A DNA stretch of 64,000 nt from Anodontia alba (GCA_964016985.1 OZ024827.1:21407275-21471274), one strand, 5' to 3'; positions 41,079 to 52,602 are shown, numbered from the stretch's first letter. The notes: a model not told the origin generated them from the letters alone. Translations and numbers: made by a program.

Positions 41079-41588
41079 AGTTGCTCTAGATAAAACTCTT
41101 TTTATTCCCTGACCAAAAAGTATTGTCTTCGCAAAGGTTCAGACAAGAGAAATTTCCAGATAAATATTTTTCTGATTTCATGAGTACATGTTCTGGATCT
41201 TCATTAGAAGTACCTTGGTGACCTTTCGGAGGTGCTGTTAATGAGTACCACAACATGTGTTTGTGGAGAAATAAAAAAATATCCATTAGGAAAACACGCC
41301 TATTCAAATATATCGAAAATTTCACCTCCAAAAACTGAAAATTTTCAGATAAAAAACTGATATTTTTCATAATTTCTGCTCAAAAGATAGATTGTGGGTA
41401 CTCGTTAGAACTGCCTCAGCGAGGCACAATCTATGTTTTTGAGCAGAAATAAGAAAAATAATGTATACCCCTGTAAACCCCAGTTTTACTATATAGAAGT
41501 AGGGTTTAAGGGGGTCAAAATTATATAGGTATGTTTTCGTGATGATTACTTTTTCATTGAAAAAGTGTGTACCTTATCTGGAGCTATG
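41079..41588. mobile_element. pal-A MITE interrupted by pal-B
   Basis: TTGCTCTAGATAAAACTC at left, core worn (CATTAGAAGTACCTTGGTGA), then AAATAAAAAAATAT. After the pal-B copy it resumes TACTTTTTCATTGAAAAAGT and ends TATCTGGAGCTATGC. A further right-end fragment follows at 41589-41642. Confidence 0.7.
41284..41544. mobile_element. pal-B MITE copy 2, nested in pal-A
   Basis: Ends CATTAGGAAAACACGCCTAT and ATAGGTATGTTTTCGTGATG. Central hairpin GATAGATTGTGGGTACTCG with a right arm shortened to CACAATCTATG. Confidence 0.8.
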
Positions 41589-41689
41589 CATTGAGAAAAT
41601 AAGAAAAATATTTTTTTTGCTATCCCTCCTATCTAGAGCTGTTATTTGAACAGGCTGACCAGGATTGTCATGCTCCTCTTCAGTAACTG

Positions 41690-41890
41690 TTTAGCCGGCT
41701 GGATAATAATTTCAGCAGACAACATATTGAAAAAAATATTTTTTTTTATTTTCACAGAAAACAGGTTTTCACATTTCATGCAAATTGTCTCCAAAGAGAC
41801 AATTTGCATGAAATGTCAAATCCTGTTTTCTGGCAAAAATAGTAAATATATGATCCATTTGTCGTCTGCTAAATTTGCCCAGAGCAGGCT
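41690..41890. mobile_element. TTAA-D MITE
   Basis: GGATAATAATTTCAGCAGAC and GTCGTCTGCTAAATTTGCCC as outer arms. Inner hairpin TTTCATGCAAATTGTCTCC against GAGACAATTTGCATGAAATG is perfect. TTAA flanks are eroded. Confidence 0.7.
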
Positions 41891-42000
41891 AATTCTAGAT
41901 AAATACTTCAAATTTTGTGTCAAACCTGAATCATTTTCTCCCACAGCAAGCCTCAAGTTGGCTTTCAACCTGAATGTTTGTGTACTTTAACCTTTACTGC

Positions 42001-42192
42001 TGTCAGATGTCAAATTTAAATATTTTTTCTTATTTTCCCCAGAAAATAGGCTTTGGCATTTCATGCAAATTGTCTCCCCTAAGGATACAAATTTAAATGT
42101 ACATGAAATATCAAATCCTGTTTTTTGGGAAAAAATAAAGAAAAAATATTTCAGAATGTCATCTGCTGAAACTGTTACCAAGCATGCTAAGC
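42001..42192. mobile_element. TTAA-D MITE
   Basis: Left TTAA at 41997-42000, end CCTTTACTGCTGTCAG. The hairpin has an inserted AAATTTAAATGTAC-like piece in the loop. Right end ACCAAGCATGCTAAGC lacks TTAA. A left-end fragment of the same family is at about 42520-42590. Confidence 0.7.
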
Positions 42193-42224
42193 ATCAGCCC
42201 AGGACAAATTGATTCTTATTTCCT

Positions 42225-42447
42225 GGGCCCAGTTGTTCAAAGCTAACGACGTCGTTAGTTAACTATTGGTTAAAATTTACATGGAGTGATATGCAAATAT
42301 GCTGAAATTTTTTGCTGAAAAAATGTGAGTAGCTTACATTTTTTCAACAAAAATATCAGAATATTGTGTATTGAATCCGCTAAAACAATTAACAACATGA
42401 CCCTTAACGAGCTCGTTAAGCTAACGATGCTTTGAACAACTGGGCCC
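42225..42447. mobile_element. Element H copy 1, GGGCCCAGTTGTTCAAAG ends
   Basis: GGGCCCAGTTGTTCAAAGC and GCTTTGAACAACTGGGCCC are exact inverted ends. Next inward: TAACGACGTCGTTAG at left, GAGCTCGTTAAGCTAACGA at right. The centre is AAAAAATGTGAGTAGCTTAC plus partner, loop shortened. 223 bp, no clear target duplication. Confidence 0.82.
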
Positions 42448-42779
42448 AGAGAAATTGTTGAGAAAAATTAAGAAAAAATAAGTGTTTGGAATTCCTGAAA
42501 TTCAAATATTGTTTTTTATCCTTTACCCAGCTGACTAAATATCAACAGACAACATTTTAAAATGTTTTTCATCTGTTTATTGTCAGAATTTTAAAGAAAA
42601 AAGGCAAACTGTGTAACTTCTGATGTGACGGCTTGCTTTGAGTCATTTCATCTACACTGTTTGTAAAATCCTATACAAACTTCTGTAGAGAAGAAAGGGT
42701 TTACATTTTGGGAGACATGCGAAAAAAAAAAAAAAAAATAATAGAATAAATAAAAGATCTTTCAGTACATGTATACTGT

Positions 42780-43080
42780 GGCCTCAGTGGCTCAGTTGGA
42801 TGCGCCGTCCGACCAGAGACCAGGAGGTCGTGGGTTCAACCCCCGCCGAGGTCGGTAACAGTCTTTTGTGGAGATTGATCATGAAATATTTTCTACGGTC
42901 ATTCTCTCCCTTCCGTTGATTCAAGAAGGGCATTTGTCAGTTTCTGGCAAAAGAATATGCACAATACTGGTTAACCGCTTAGAGGACTAAGCCTGCCCAG
43001 TAAACGTGATTAGGTAAACTGACCGCGCTCGACATGACCCCATTGGGTTGACTGGGCCGTAAAACCTCAACACAAACAAA
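42780..43080 (+). mobile_element. SINE-1, reference copy, 14-bp target duplication
   Basis: Flanks TACATGTATACTGT (42766-42779) and TACATGTGTACTGT (43081-43094), one mismatch. A box GTGGCTCAGTTGG (about 42787), B box GGGTTCAACCC (about 42832). The body holds TTCTTTTGTGGAGATTGATC-, CTCTCCCTTCCG- and AAGAAGGGCATTTGTCAG-type blocks, and tail CGTAAAACCTCAACACAAAC. About 300 bp. A pol III-transcribed, LINE-dependent retroposon; no partner LINE with this tail was found here. Eleven copies or fragments in the window. Confidence 0.9.
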
Positions 43081-43094
43081 TACATGTGTACTGT

Positions 43095-43240
43095 AATGGC
43101 ACTAGGTCCTGGGAGAGACAGGACTTGAGCTGAAACAGTGTAGAACCAGATCATATGGCACAGAAAAATGGTGTCTGATAAGGGTCTGTGCTGTTTGCCA
43201 CTCAGTCCAGCAGTTGTAAGGCACCTCAAAAGGTAGTAAA
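43095..43240. mobile_element. F element, shortened
   Basis: Reverse-like copy: GAGACAGGACTTGAGCTG, AACAGTGTAGAACCAGATCA, AAGGGTCTGTGCTGTTTGCC and CAGCAGTTGTAAGG. The ends are worn. Confidence 0.55.
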
Positions 43241-43245
43241 AATAT

Positions 43246-43490
43246 GGGCCCAGTTGTTCAAAGCTAACGACATCGTTAGTTAACGATTTGTTAAGATTTA
43301 CATCGAGTGATACGCGAATATGCTGAAATTTTTTGCTGAAAAAAAATGTGAGTAGCTTTTGCAGTGCAAAAGCTACTCACATTTTTTCAGCAAAAAAAAT
43401 CAGAATATTGTATATTGGATCCGCTAAAACAGTTAACAAAATGACCTTTAACAAGCTCGTTAAGCTAACGACGCTTTGAACAACTGGGCT
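43246..43490. mobile_element. Element H copy 2
   Basis: GGGCCCAGTTGTTCAAAGC at left, GCTTTGAACAACTGGGCT at right. The centre is a perfect hairpin: AATGTGAGTAGCTTTTGCA with its complement. Confidence 0.82.
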
Positions 43491-43597
43491 GGGGTTGTTT
43501 AAATTTTAGGGCAAGTATTTAGAATTAATACACAAAATAGAGATTCCATATGTACAGAATGGTCAGGGTCTTCTCATCATAGATTATACAATATTAA

Positions 43598-43760
43598 CCC
43601 TTAATGTGAATCACAACTGCAGCAGACAACAATTTTTTATTGTTTTTTTTTTTTTTTTTTTTTCAGAGAAAAGTCTTGACATTTCATGCAAATTGTCTGC
43701 TTGGCAGACGATTCACATAAAATGTCAAGACTTGTTTTCTCTGAAAAATAAAAAGCGCTT
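43598..43760. mobile_element. TTAA-D MITE with covariant arms, right end lost
   Basis: TTAA at 43594-43597. Arms read AAGTCTTGACATTTCATGCA and ACATAAAATGTCAAGACTT, both changed from the usual GGATTTGACA/TGTCAAATCC. Confidence 0.72.
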
Positions 43761-43828
43761 TACACAGAGAATCATGAAGCAGGAATATTACCATATTTAA
43801 CATAAATACATGTATTTGAACTCTTTAA

Positions 43829-44035
43829 GGGTGACCACTCTGGGCTAATTCAGCAGATGACAAATTGATGGTATTTTTCTTCTTTTCCCCAGAAAACAGG
43901 ATTTGACTTTTCATGCAAATTGTCTTCATTGGAGACAATTTGCATGAAATGTCAAAACCTGTTTTCTGGGAAAAATAAGAAAAAATATTTCAGTAATTTT
44001 GTCATCTGCTGAAACTTTTACCCAGAATGGTAAGC
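43829..44035. mobile_element. TTAA-D MITE
   Basis: CACTCTGGGCTAATTCAGCA at left and CTGAAACTTTTACCCAGAAT at right. Central hairpin CAAATTGTCTTCATTGGAGA is intact. Confidence 0.72.
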
Positions 44036-44430
44036 CATTACTCCATACCAGTCGTAAGGGCCTGCTGTATATGCAGCAGGTGGGGTAAGGTGACTCATGT
44101 TTACGGGGAAAGAAAAATATTCCAATATGTGGTTTTATGAAAATTTTATTACCCAGAATGGTAAGCCTTAACTCCTTACCAGTAGGTAGGGGGTTGGCTT
44201 TGTATGCAGCAGGTGGGGTAAGGTGCCTCACGTTTACTCAAAAGAAAAATATTTCAGCATGTTGTCTGCTGAAATTTTTACCCTGAGTGGTAAGCATTTC
44301 CTAAGGAAATGCTTACCACGCGGGGAAAATTTTCAGTAATACCACAGGTTGGGGTCCTGCTGTCTATGCAGTAATACGACAGGTTGGGGTCCTGCTGTCT
44401 ATGCAGCAGGTGGGGGAAGGTGACATGTTT
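44036..44430. repeat. Local tandem repeats built on the TTAA-D right end
   Basis: TATGCAGCAGGTGGGGTAAG recurs near 44070 and 44202 (about 130-bp step) with ACCCAGAATGGTAAGCC between. CAGGTTGGGGTCCTGCTGTC is duplicated at about 44345 and 44382. A small hairpin GGTAAGCATTTCC/GGAAATGCTTACC lies at about 44289-44316. Confidence 0.75.
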
Positions 44431-44807
44431 GTAATCTGTTTCTGCACTGTCGTACACTATTTCCTTCATCCTCCTCTATTTGAGTATTTCACTGTTTCCT
44501 TTCCTGTACTGGTTTTCCTTTCCCTTTGCTCTCTTTTTCTGAGGGACAACAAGTGATAATTCTAGATAAGATGTTCATCATTGATGTTTTGATTTTTTTC
44601 TTCTACCTTTTCTCTGGTAGACGACAAGGGATAGGCATAGTAAAAATGTGTTTTTTTTTGTTGTTGTTTTTTGTTTATATCTTTCTTCATAAAAAATCAC
44701 ATTGTGGTATGTAACTCTTGGATTGCTCTGTGCATATGATACCCACCACAAGAAGAAACAAAAAATGGACAAGGGTGTTTTATATTTGAAACTCTTGAGC
44801 TTAAGGC
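44431..44807. other. No feature recognised
   Basis: T-rich low-complexity runs near 44650. No shared repeat or gene. Confidence 0.4.
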
Positions 44808-45028
44808 TCAGCTTGGTGGGGAAAAAATTCAATGGACGACATTTTGTAATATAATTTACTTATTTTTCCCAGAAAATAAGCTCTGACATTTCGTGCAAAT
44901 TGTTTCCTAAGGAGACTATGTTTCCTAAGGAGACTTTTTGCATGAAATGTCAGAGCCTATTTTCTTGGAAAAATAAGAAAAATTACCATCGTGTGTCGCC
45001 TGCTTAATTTGTCCATGGTAAAGGTTAA
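44808..45028. mobile_element. TTAA-D MITE with covariant arms
   Basis: Arms AAGCTCTGACATTTCGTGCA and GCATGAAATGTCAGAGCC, again changed on both sides. The loop contains a 16-bp duplication of GTTTCCTAAGGAGACT. Confidence 0.72.
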
Positions 45029-45365
45029 GGTGCATTAGTTTCCCAATGATTTATAGCTGTGTATTTACCTAACCCAGTGAAAAGGCAAAGAAAATCATTA
45101 AACCATAGGTTTTTTTTAGATGGTATATTTTTGGAAAGTACTTCTTTATTGTTCATAAACCACAGTTTTTTGACTCATGTTTACTAAAAAGCGTTACCAT
45201 ATTTTACCATATAAATGCACCTGAGAAGTAGTTAGATCATTTATAAAGCTCTGTTCTGTACCATGTATGGTACCGAAAACTTTCATGGCAATATCTTGTA
45301 TCCACACAGTAGACAGGCAAGATCTGTCAATATCATGAAGGTGCATAACCGCATGTAGATCAGGG
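45029..45365. other. No feature recognised
   Basis: No repeat or ORF with support. Confidence 0.4.
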
Positions 45366-45490
45366 TTTTCATCAGAAGTGCCTTGCCATGGCACTTCTAA
45401 TGAGTACCCATAACATATTTTTTCATCTAGAAAAAAAAAAAAAAGAATAGAACATTTACCTGGTTACCACCCTCTTATCTGAAGTTGTGT
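45366..45490. mobile_element. pal-A MITE, left-truncated
   Basis: Starts inside the core (CATCAGAAGTGCCTTGCC), pairs with GGCACTTCTAATGAGTACCC, A-run, then ACCACCCTCTTATCTGAAGT. Confidence 0.65.
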
Positions 45491-45939
45491 GGGTGTGTGC
45501 TGGACAGTGGTCACAGTTGCTGGTTTTGTGCCCAGATGCCAAGACGTGATTTGTCCATGTGGCCAGTCTCAAATTATGAGGCCCAGTTAATCGTGCTAGA
45601 GGTGCAAAAAACAACTGAAGACCGATAATTCTGCTACTGATGGTCATTTCAGTAGTGGCCAATGATTCATAATCTTAGCAATTTTAGTATCTGTATCATA
45701 TAAAAATGAATAAATTTATACTCTAGAGATTGGAGCCAGTCCATTCATTAGGATACTGCTCTTCACTGTACGGAGGAGGTATAATAGTACTATTAGCTCA
45801 CCAGTGAGCCAAAGGCTCAGGATGAGCTATTATGATCATTTGTTATATCTGTCATTTGTTCGTCTATCGTCCATCCACACCTTTGAAATACTTCTCCTCT
45901 GAAACCACTGGACCAGTTTTCTTCAGTTCCCTGCGAGAA

Positions 45940-46320
45940 TTTCAAAAACAGTTCAAGAATTGTTTTTTGCACAGTTAGTGGAAAAAAATGTTTATTAACA
46001 GTGCACTTTTCTGGAATTTGAACCAGTTCAAGAACTTTTCTTATATTTCTGTAAGAACAGTTCAAGAGCTGTTTCAGACAGTTCAAGAACTGTTCCAGAA
46101 CAGCAGTTCCTCAACTGTTCTTGAACATGAAATGGGCCATTCAGCATTCTTGAACTATTCTTGCACCATTCTAGAACAAATCTTGCACAACTATAGAACT
46201 GATCAGTTTCTGTTTTACAATCAGTCTTTCACAGTTCTTACAATTATTCAGGAATAGTGCAATAATTTTCAGAACAATACAGAAACATTTCCAGAATTTT
46301 TTAAGAATCTGTTCTTAAAA
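45940..46320. repeat. Irregular repeats of GTTCAAGAACTGTTC words
   Basis: CAGTTCAAGAACTGTT and variants occur many times in both senses because the word is itself palindromic. No fixed period. Confidence 0.6.
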
Positions 46321-46440
46321 AAGTTATGGGATAGAGAAGGATGATAAAAAATATTTCCCTTCTCTTTGAATGACAGTTATCTGTCAGACTAATGGCTGAA
46401 TCTTACAACATATAATCAAAGTAGTAAACATTTTGGTTAC

Positions 46441-46957
46441 AATCAAGATTCAAAAAAGGGCATTTGTCAGTTTCTGGTGAAAGAATATGCACAGTACTGG
46501 TAAACAGCTTAGAGGTCTGCCTGTCCAGTAAATGTGTGGTTAGGTAGCAGTGCTCCAGCTAGGATTTGAGGGCAGAGGGGCGCCGGGTAGGGCACTTTTT
46601 GCACGGTCATACAAGAATGAGGGAACCATGTGTCATGTGATCTGCTTAGTATCAAGACATGTTACAAGATCTAATCCCATTCCACAATAAATACCTCAGA
46701 AATAGAGTACACATAACACTGACCTTTAAACATTGATAACAGTTTTAATTTTGGTCCGATTTTCATGAAATTTTAACCAAAATATAGAGTTTTATGTCTG
46801 AAATAGAAATAAGACAGAAGGCAGCTTAAGAAGGGCAGAGGGGCAGCAGGAAGGGCAAGAGGGGCTGTCCGCCCCTCCATATAGGGCTAGCTGATTTACT
46901 GCACTTGACATGACTCCATTGGGTTGACTGGACTGTAAAACTTCAACACAACAAACA
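46441..46957 (+). mobile_element. SINE-1, 5'-truncated, interrupted
   Basis: Left part AAGGGCATTTGTCAGTTTCT to GTGTGGTTAGGTA (about 46545); right part ACTGCACTTGACATGACTCC to AAACTTCAACACAACAAAC. The interruption (about 46546-46890) begins GCAGTGCTCCAGCTAGG and ends CCATATAGGGCTAGCTG; CAGCTAG/CTAGCTG may be its inverted ends. Class of the inserted piece unknown. Confidence 0.7.
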
Positions 46958-47994
46958 GTCATAATCAAAATTTTGTCCCCAGGGGGTTATCTTCCTTTGC
47001 CCTTTGGCTATATACATCTATAAAAAATCATTTAAACGCCTTCTCTGAAACCGCTTGGCAATTTTCACCAGATTTCACATGGGGCTTTCTGTCGAAGGAG
47101 TATTGACAATTATTTATTCATTGGACCTGCAACATTGAACAAGTTGGCTGCCATACTCATGTATGCTTACTTAAAAATCTTCTTCACCAGAACAAAGAAC
47201 GGTTTGAGGCTGAATCTTGGTGTATATAGCATCAAGGACTTAAGGTCTATCAGGTTTGTTCAAATGATGGTCCTAGGACAACTTTTGACCCTTTTTACAG
47301 CATGGTCAAATTTATGTCCTAGTTACTGTTGCAATACTGGAAGAATGTTGAATGGCATTTGCAGATATGCAATGGCTGTTTTACTCAGGTGAGTGAATCA
47401 TGGGCTCATAGGTGTCTTGTTTCTAAATAGCACTTCCATTCACTTTTTAGCTCGCCTGTACGAAGTACAAGGAGAGCTATTGTAGTCACCCCGGTCGTCC
47501 GCATTTGCGTTCCCGTTCCCGTCACACTGTGTTAAAGTTTTTCAAATGCTTATATCTCAACAGTCACTCCTCACAGAGGCATCAAAGTTGGAACTCAGGT
47601 ACCTTGGAGGGTCTTCTGAGATTCCAAGAGAATAAACCCCTGGGTTCATGCCCCTGGGTGGGGCTAGGGGTCAGAATCTAGGACACCTTTGTAATACTGT
47701 GTTAAAGTTTTTCAAATTCTTATATCTTGACTTTCACTCCTCATAGAGCATTCATATTTAGAATTTGGGTACCTGGAGGAGTCTTCTGAGATTCCAAAAG
47801 AACATACCCCTGGGTTCATACCTCAGGGTGGGCCTTGGAGTGGGGCTAGGGGTCAAAATCTAGGACACATTTGTAAAATCTTATATGCCTACAGGTTATA
47901 GACACAACTGGTTATACATCAGCTAACTATGTGACATCGGTTTAAGTGTAAGAGAGTGAAGGTCATGGTGACCTACATTTTATGGTCCAGGTCA

Positions 47995-48477
47995 CCTAGA
48001 TTTCACAGTCCAGTAATTTTGCCTTATATCTTGAATACTATTTGTTGGATAAATGTCACACCTGGGATATTACTTCCATGTGACCCAATGAATGACCACT
48101 TACTATATCTAGGTCATTGTGACCTATATTTCATGGTTCAGTGATTTTGCCTTATATCTTGAATACTATTTGTTGGATAAATGTCACACCTGGGATATTT
48201 CTTCCATGTGACCCAATGAATGACCACTTACTATATCTAGGTCATTGTGACCTATATTTCATGGTTCAGTGATTTTGCCTTATATCTTGAATACTATTTG
48301 TTGGATAAATGTCACACCTGGGATATAAGTTCCTTGTGACCCGATTATTGACGTCAAAATATATCTCTGTTGGTGTGACCTATATTTCATGGTTCAGTGA
48401 TTTTTCCTTATATCTTGAATACTACTTACTATATCTAGGTCATTGTGACCTATATTTCATGCTTCAGTGATTTTGCC
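47995..48477 (+). repeat. Tandem array, 128-bp unit
   Basis: TTTTGCCTTATATCTTGAAT starts at steps of exactly 128 bp (GCCTT at 48021, 48149, 48277; variant at 48405). About four units, the last truncated by the nested element. Confidence 0.9.
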
Positions 48478-48482
48478 TTTTA

Positions 48483-51400
48483 TTAGCTCACCTGAGCCAA
48501 AGGCTCAAGGTGAGGTATTGTGACCACTCACCGTCCGTCCGTCCGTCCGTCCGTTCACAATCTTTAAACAACATCTCCCCCTAAACCACTGATTGGATTT
48601 TGACCAAATTTCACAGGAATGATCCTTGGTTGATCCTCTTTCAAAGTTGTTCAAATGGTTCCGGTCCATTGCATATCTAGGTCACAGGAGCAAAAAATAG
48701 AATTTTTAACTAAAAACTCAACAAATCTTCTCGTCAGAAACCACTGGACCGATTTCAATAAAATTTTGCAGAAATGTTCCTTTGGTGATCCTCTACCAAG
48801 ATTGTTCAAGCCATTTGGATTCGTCAAAAAACATGGCCGCCATGGGGCGGGACTTATTTTCCCTATATATCTATATAAAAAACTTTAAAAATCTTCTTGC
48901 CCGAAACCACTGGACCAATTTCAATATAATTTTGCAGAAATGTTCCTTTGGTGATCCTCTACCAAGATTGTTCAAGCCTTTTGGATTCGTCAAAAAACAT
49001 GGCCGCCAGGGGGCGTGGCTTATTTTCCCTATATATCTGTATAGAAAACTTTAAAAATCTTCTTGTCAGAAACCACTAGACCGATTTCAATATAATTTTG
49101 CAGAAATGTTTCTTTGGTGATCCTCTACCAAGATTGTTCGAGACATTTGGATTCGTCAAAAAACATGGCCGCCAGGGGGGCGGGGCTTATTTTCCCTATA
49201 TATCTATATAGAAAACTATAAAAATCTTCTCGTCAGAAACCACTGGACCAGTTTCAATATAATTTTGCAGAAATGTTCCTTTGGTGATCCTCTACCAAGA
49301 TTGTTCAAGCCTTTTGGATTTGTCAAAAAACATGGCCGCCAGGGGGCGTGGCTTATTTTCCCTATATATCTGTATAGAAAACTTTAAAAATCTTCTTGTC
49401 AGAAACCACTAGACCGATTTCAATATAATTTTGCAGAAATGTTTCTTTGGTGATCCTCTACCAAGATTGTTCAAGACATTTGAATTCGTCAAAAAACATG
49501 GCCGCAAGTGGGCCGGGCCTATTTTCCCTATATATCTATATAGAAAACTTTAAAAATCTTCTTGTCAGAAACCACTGGACCGATTTCAATATAATTTTGC
49601 AGAAATGTTCCTTTGGTAATCCTCTACCAAGATTGTTCAAGCCATTTGGATTCATCAGAAAACATGGCCGCCAGGGGGCAGGGCTTATTTTCCCTTTATA
49701 TCTATATAGAAATCTTTAAAAATCTTCTTGTCCGAAACCACTGGACCGATTTCAATATAATTTTGCAAAAATGTTTCTTTGGTGATGCTCTACCAAGATT
49801 GTTCAAGCCATTTGGATTCGTCAAAAAACATGGCCGCCAGGGGGCAGGGCTTATTTTCCCTATATATCTATATAGAAAACTTTAAAAATCTTCTTGTCCG
49901 AAACCACTGGACCGATTTCAATATAATTTTGCAGAAATGTTCCTTTGGTGATCCTCTACCAAGATTGTTCAAGCCATTTGGATTCGTCAAAAAACATGGC
50001 CGCCAGGGGGCGGGGCTTATTTTCCCTATATATCTATATAGAAATCTTTAAAAATCTTCTTGTCCGAAACCACTGGACTGATTTCCATATAATTTTGCAA
50101 AAATGTTCCTTTGGTGATCCTGTTGCAAGATTGATCAAGCCATTTGGATTCATCAAAAAACATGGACGCCAGGGGGCGGGGCTTATTTTCCCTATATAAT
50201 CTATATAGAAAACTTTAAAAATCTTCTTGTCCAAACCACTGGACCGATTTCAATATAATTTTGCAAAAATGTTCCTTTGTTGATCCTCTACCATTATTGT
50301 TCTAGCCATTTGGATTCGTCAAAAAACATGGCCACCAGGGGGCGGGGCTTATTTACCCTATATATCTATATAGAAAAGTTTAAAAATCTTCTTGTCCGAA
50401 ACCACTAGACCGATTTCCATATAATTTTGCAGAAATGTTCCCTTGGTGATCCTGTACCAAGATTGTTCAAGCCATTTGGATTTGTCAAAAAAACATGGCA
50501 GCCAGGGGGCGGGGCTTATTTTCACTATATATCTGTATAGAAAACTTTAAAAATCTTCTTGTCCGAAACCACTGGACCGATTTCCATATGATTTTGCGGA
50601 AATGTTCCTTTGGTGATCCTGTTGCAAGATTGTTCAAGCCATTTTGATTTGTCAGAAAACATGGCCACCAGGGGGGCGGGGCTTATTTTCCTTATATATC
50701 TATATAGAAAACTTTAAAAATCTTCTTGTCATAAAGCACTGGACGGATTTCAATATAATTTTGCAGTAATGTTTCTTCGATGATCCTCTACCAAGATTGT
50801 TCAAGCCGCCATGATTCGTTAAAAAACATGGCCGCTAGGGGGCGGGGTTAATTTTTCATATATATCTCTATAGAAAACTTTAAAAATCTTCATGTCATAA
50901 ACGACTGGACCGATTTCAATATAACTTGGCAGAAATGTTTCCTTAGTGACCTTCTATCAAGATTGTTCAAGCCGTCATGATTTGTCAAAAAACATGGCCG
51001 CTAGAGGGTGCGGGGCTTATTTTCTATATATATCTATATAGAAAACTTGAAAAATCTTGTCGTCAGAAACCACAGGACTGATTTCAATATAACTTCACAG
51101 AAATGTTTCCTTGGTGACCCTTTACCAAGATTGTTCAAACCGTTATGATTTGTCAAAAAACATGGCCGCTAGGGGGCGGGGCTTATTTTCCTATATATCC
51201 ATATAGAAAATTTTAATAGTCTTTTCAGAAACCACTTGACCGATTTCAATGTAACATTGCATGAATGTTTCTTATGTAACCCTCTATCAAGATTGTTCAA
51301 GCCGTCATGATTCGTCAAAAAACATGGCCGCCAGGAATCGGGGCTTATTTTCCTTATATATCTATAGAAAACTTTAAAACTCTTCTTGTCAGAAACCACT

Positions 51401-52421
51401 GAACTGATTTCATTATAACTTTGCAGAAATGTTTCCTTGGTGACCCTCTACTAAGATTGTTCAAGTAATCATGATTTGTCAAAAAACATGGCTGCCGGGG
51501 GCAGGGCTTATTTTCCCTATATATCTATATATAAAACTTTAAAAATCTTCTTTTCAGAAACCAATGGACCGATTTCAATACAACTTGGCAGGAATATTTC
51601 TTTGGTGACCTTCTACAAAGATTGTTCAAGCCGTCATGATTCATCAAAAAACATGGCCGCTAGGGGGCGGGGCTTATTTTCCCTATATATCTATATAGAA
51701 AACTTTAAAAATCTTCTCGTAGGAAACAGTTGGACTGAGTTCAATGTAACTTGGCAGGAATGTTGCTTTGGTGACCTTCTACCAAGATTGTTCAAGCCTT
51801 CATGATATGTCAAAAACCATGGCCCCAGGGGGGGGGCGGGGCTTAGTTTTCGTCCATATCTGCATAGAAAATTTTAAAATTCTTATTGCCACATATCCCA
51901 TGACCGATTTCAATATTACTTGGCTGGAATGTTGCTTTGGTGAACCTCTATCAAGATTGTGCAAGCAGTCATGATTTGTCGAAAAACATGGCTGCCATGG
52001 GGTGGGGCTTATTTTCCCTATATATCTAAATAAAAAAACTTTAAAAATCTTCTTGTCAGAAACCACTGAACAGATTTCAATATAACTTGGCAGGAATGTT
52101 CAAACTTTCATGATTCGTCAAAAAACATGGCCGTTAGGGCATAGGGCTTTATAGCTATATAAAACTTTTTAAACCACAGGACCAATTTCAATATAACTTG
52201 GCAGAAATGTTCCTTTGGTGACCCTCTTTTAAGATTCAGTTCAAGTCGTCAAGATTTGTAAAAAAACATGGCCGGGGGTGTGGTGGAGGGGGGTGGGGGT
52301 GGTTAGTGCTATAAAGTTTATACAAAAATCCTAGAGCAGTGAACTTGGCTGAAACTTCAACAGTAAATATGCAAATCTGTTTGGTCAGGTGAGCGATATA
52401 GGACCATCATGGTCCTCTTGT
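48483..52421 (+). mobile_element. Helentron/HINE-like element carrying a 166-bp array
   Basis: 5' TTAGCTCACCTGAGCCAAAG then a (TCCG)n run (48531-48554). 3' GGTCAGGTGAGCGATATAGG, overlapping the hairpin AGGACCATCATGGTCCT, then CTTGTTT. Subterminal AGCTCACCTGA/TCAGGTGAGC are inverted. It fits pearl-like/HINE architecture known from bivalves: inverted subterminal repeats, microsatellite, tandem core, 3' stem-loop, no protein. Confidence 0.75.
48590..52290 (+). repeat. Tandem array, 166-bp unit, about 22 copies
   Basis: ACATGGCCGCCAGGGGGCGG, CTATATATCTATATAGAAA and CACTGGACCGATTTCAATAT recur every 166 bp in the central copies (for example starts 49447, 49613, 49779, 49945). Outer copies are more diverged, as expected for array homogenisation. 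Because 166 is not a multiple of three, each unit opens a staggered 90-codon frame; these are artefacts. Confidence 0.95.
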
Positions 52422-52602
52422 TTTTATTACTATTTCATGGAGAATTGTCATACCTGGATTATTATAATTATGTGACAAAATGATTTACATACAAATACAT
52501 CTAGGTCAGTGTGACCTATATTATATGGCTTAATGATAAAAATGTTACAATATAAAATGTACCCAGCAGGCGAGCTACGCTGTCCTACGACAGCTCTTGT
52601 TT

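Larger units (their letters stand above)
45792..47424 (+). mobile_element. Helentron/HINE-like element, AGCTCACC type, with insertions
   Basis: 5' end TTAGCTCACCAGTGAGCCAA; 3' end TTACTCAGGTGAGTGAATCA followed by GGTGTCTTGTTT. Array-type words (GAAACCACTGGACCAGTTTT, AACAAGTTGGCTGCCATACT) lie inside. It contains a TTCAAGAACTGTTC-rich stretch (45930-46320) and a disrupted SINE-1. The short ORFs inside have no support. Confidence 0.65.
47448..52602 (+). mobile_element. Helentron/HINE-like element, AGCTCGCC type, split by another
   Basis: 5' TAGCTCGCCTGTACGAAGTA; 3' CAGCAGGCGAGCTACGC, hairpin GCTGTCCTACGACAGC, then TCTTGTTT. Subterminal AGCTCGCCTG and CAGGCGAGCT are inverted. It contains an internal 128-bp array (47995-48477) that resumes at 52424 (GTCATACCTGGATTATTATA, CTAGGTCAGTGTGACCTATA) after the nested element 48483-52421. 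Confidence 0.78.

Noticed and set aside
42780..42850. Possible tRNA gene from A and B boxes
   Set aside because: Box spacing fits, but there is no acceptor-stem pairing and the sequence continues as a 300-bp retroposon with target duplication.
48782..50199. Series of 84-90-codon ORFs of near-identical sequence, suggesting a small protein family
   Set aside because: They are the same frame of a 166-bp tandem repeat, staggered because the unit is not a multiple of three; no start context or domain supports translation.
48590..52290. Regularly spaced repeats that could be mistaken for a CRISPR array
   Set aside because: The whole 166-bp unit is repeated with no unique spacers, and the sequence is eukaryotic in character.
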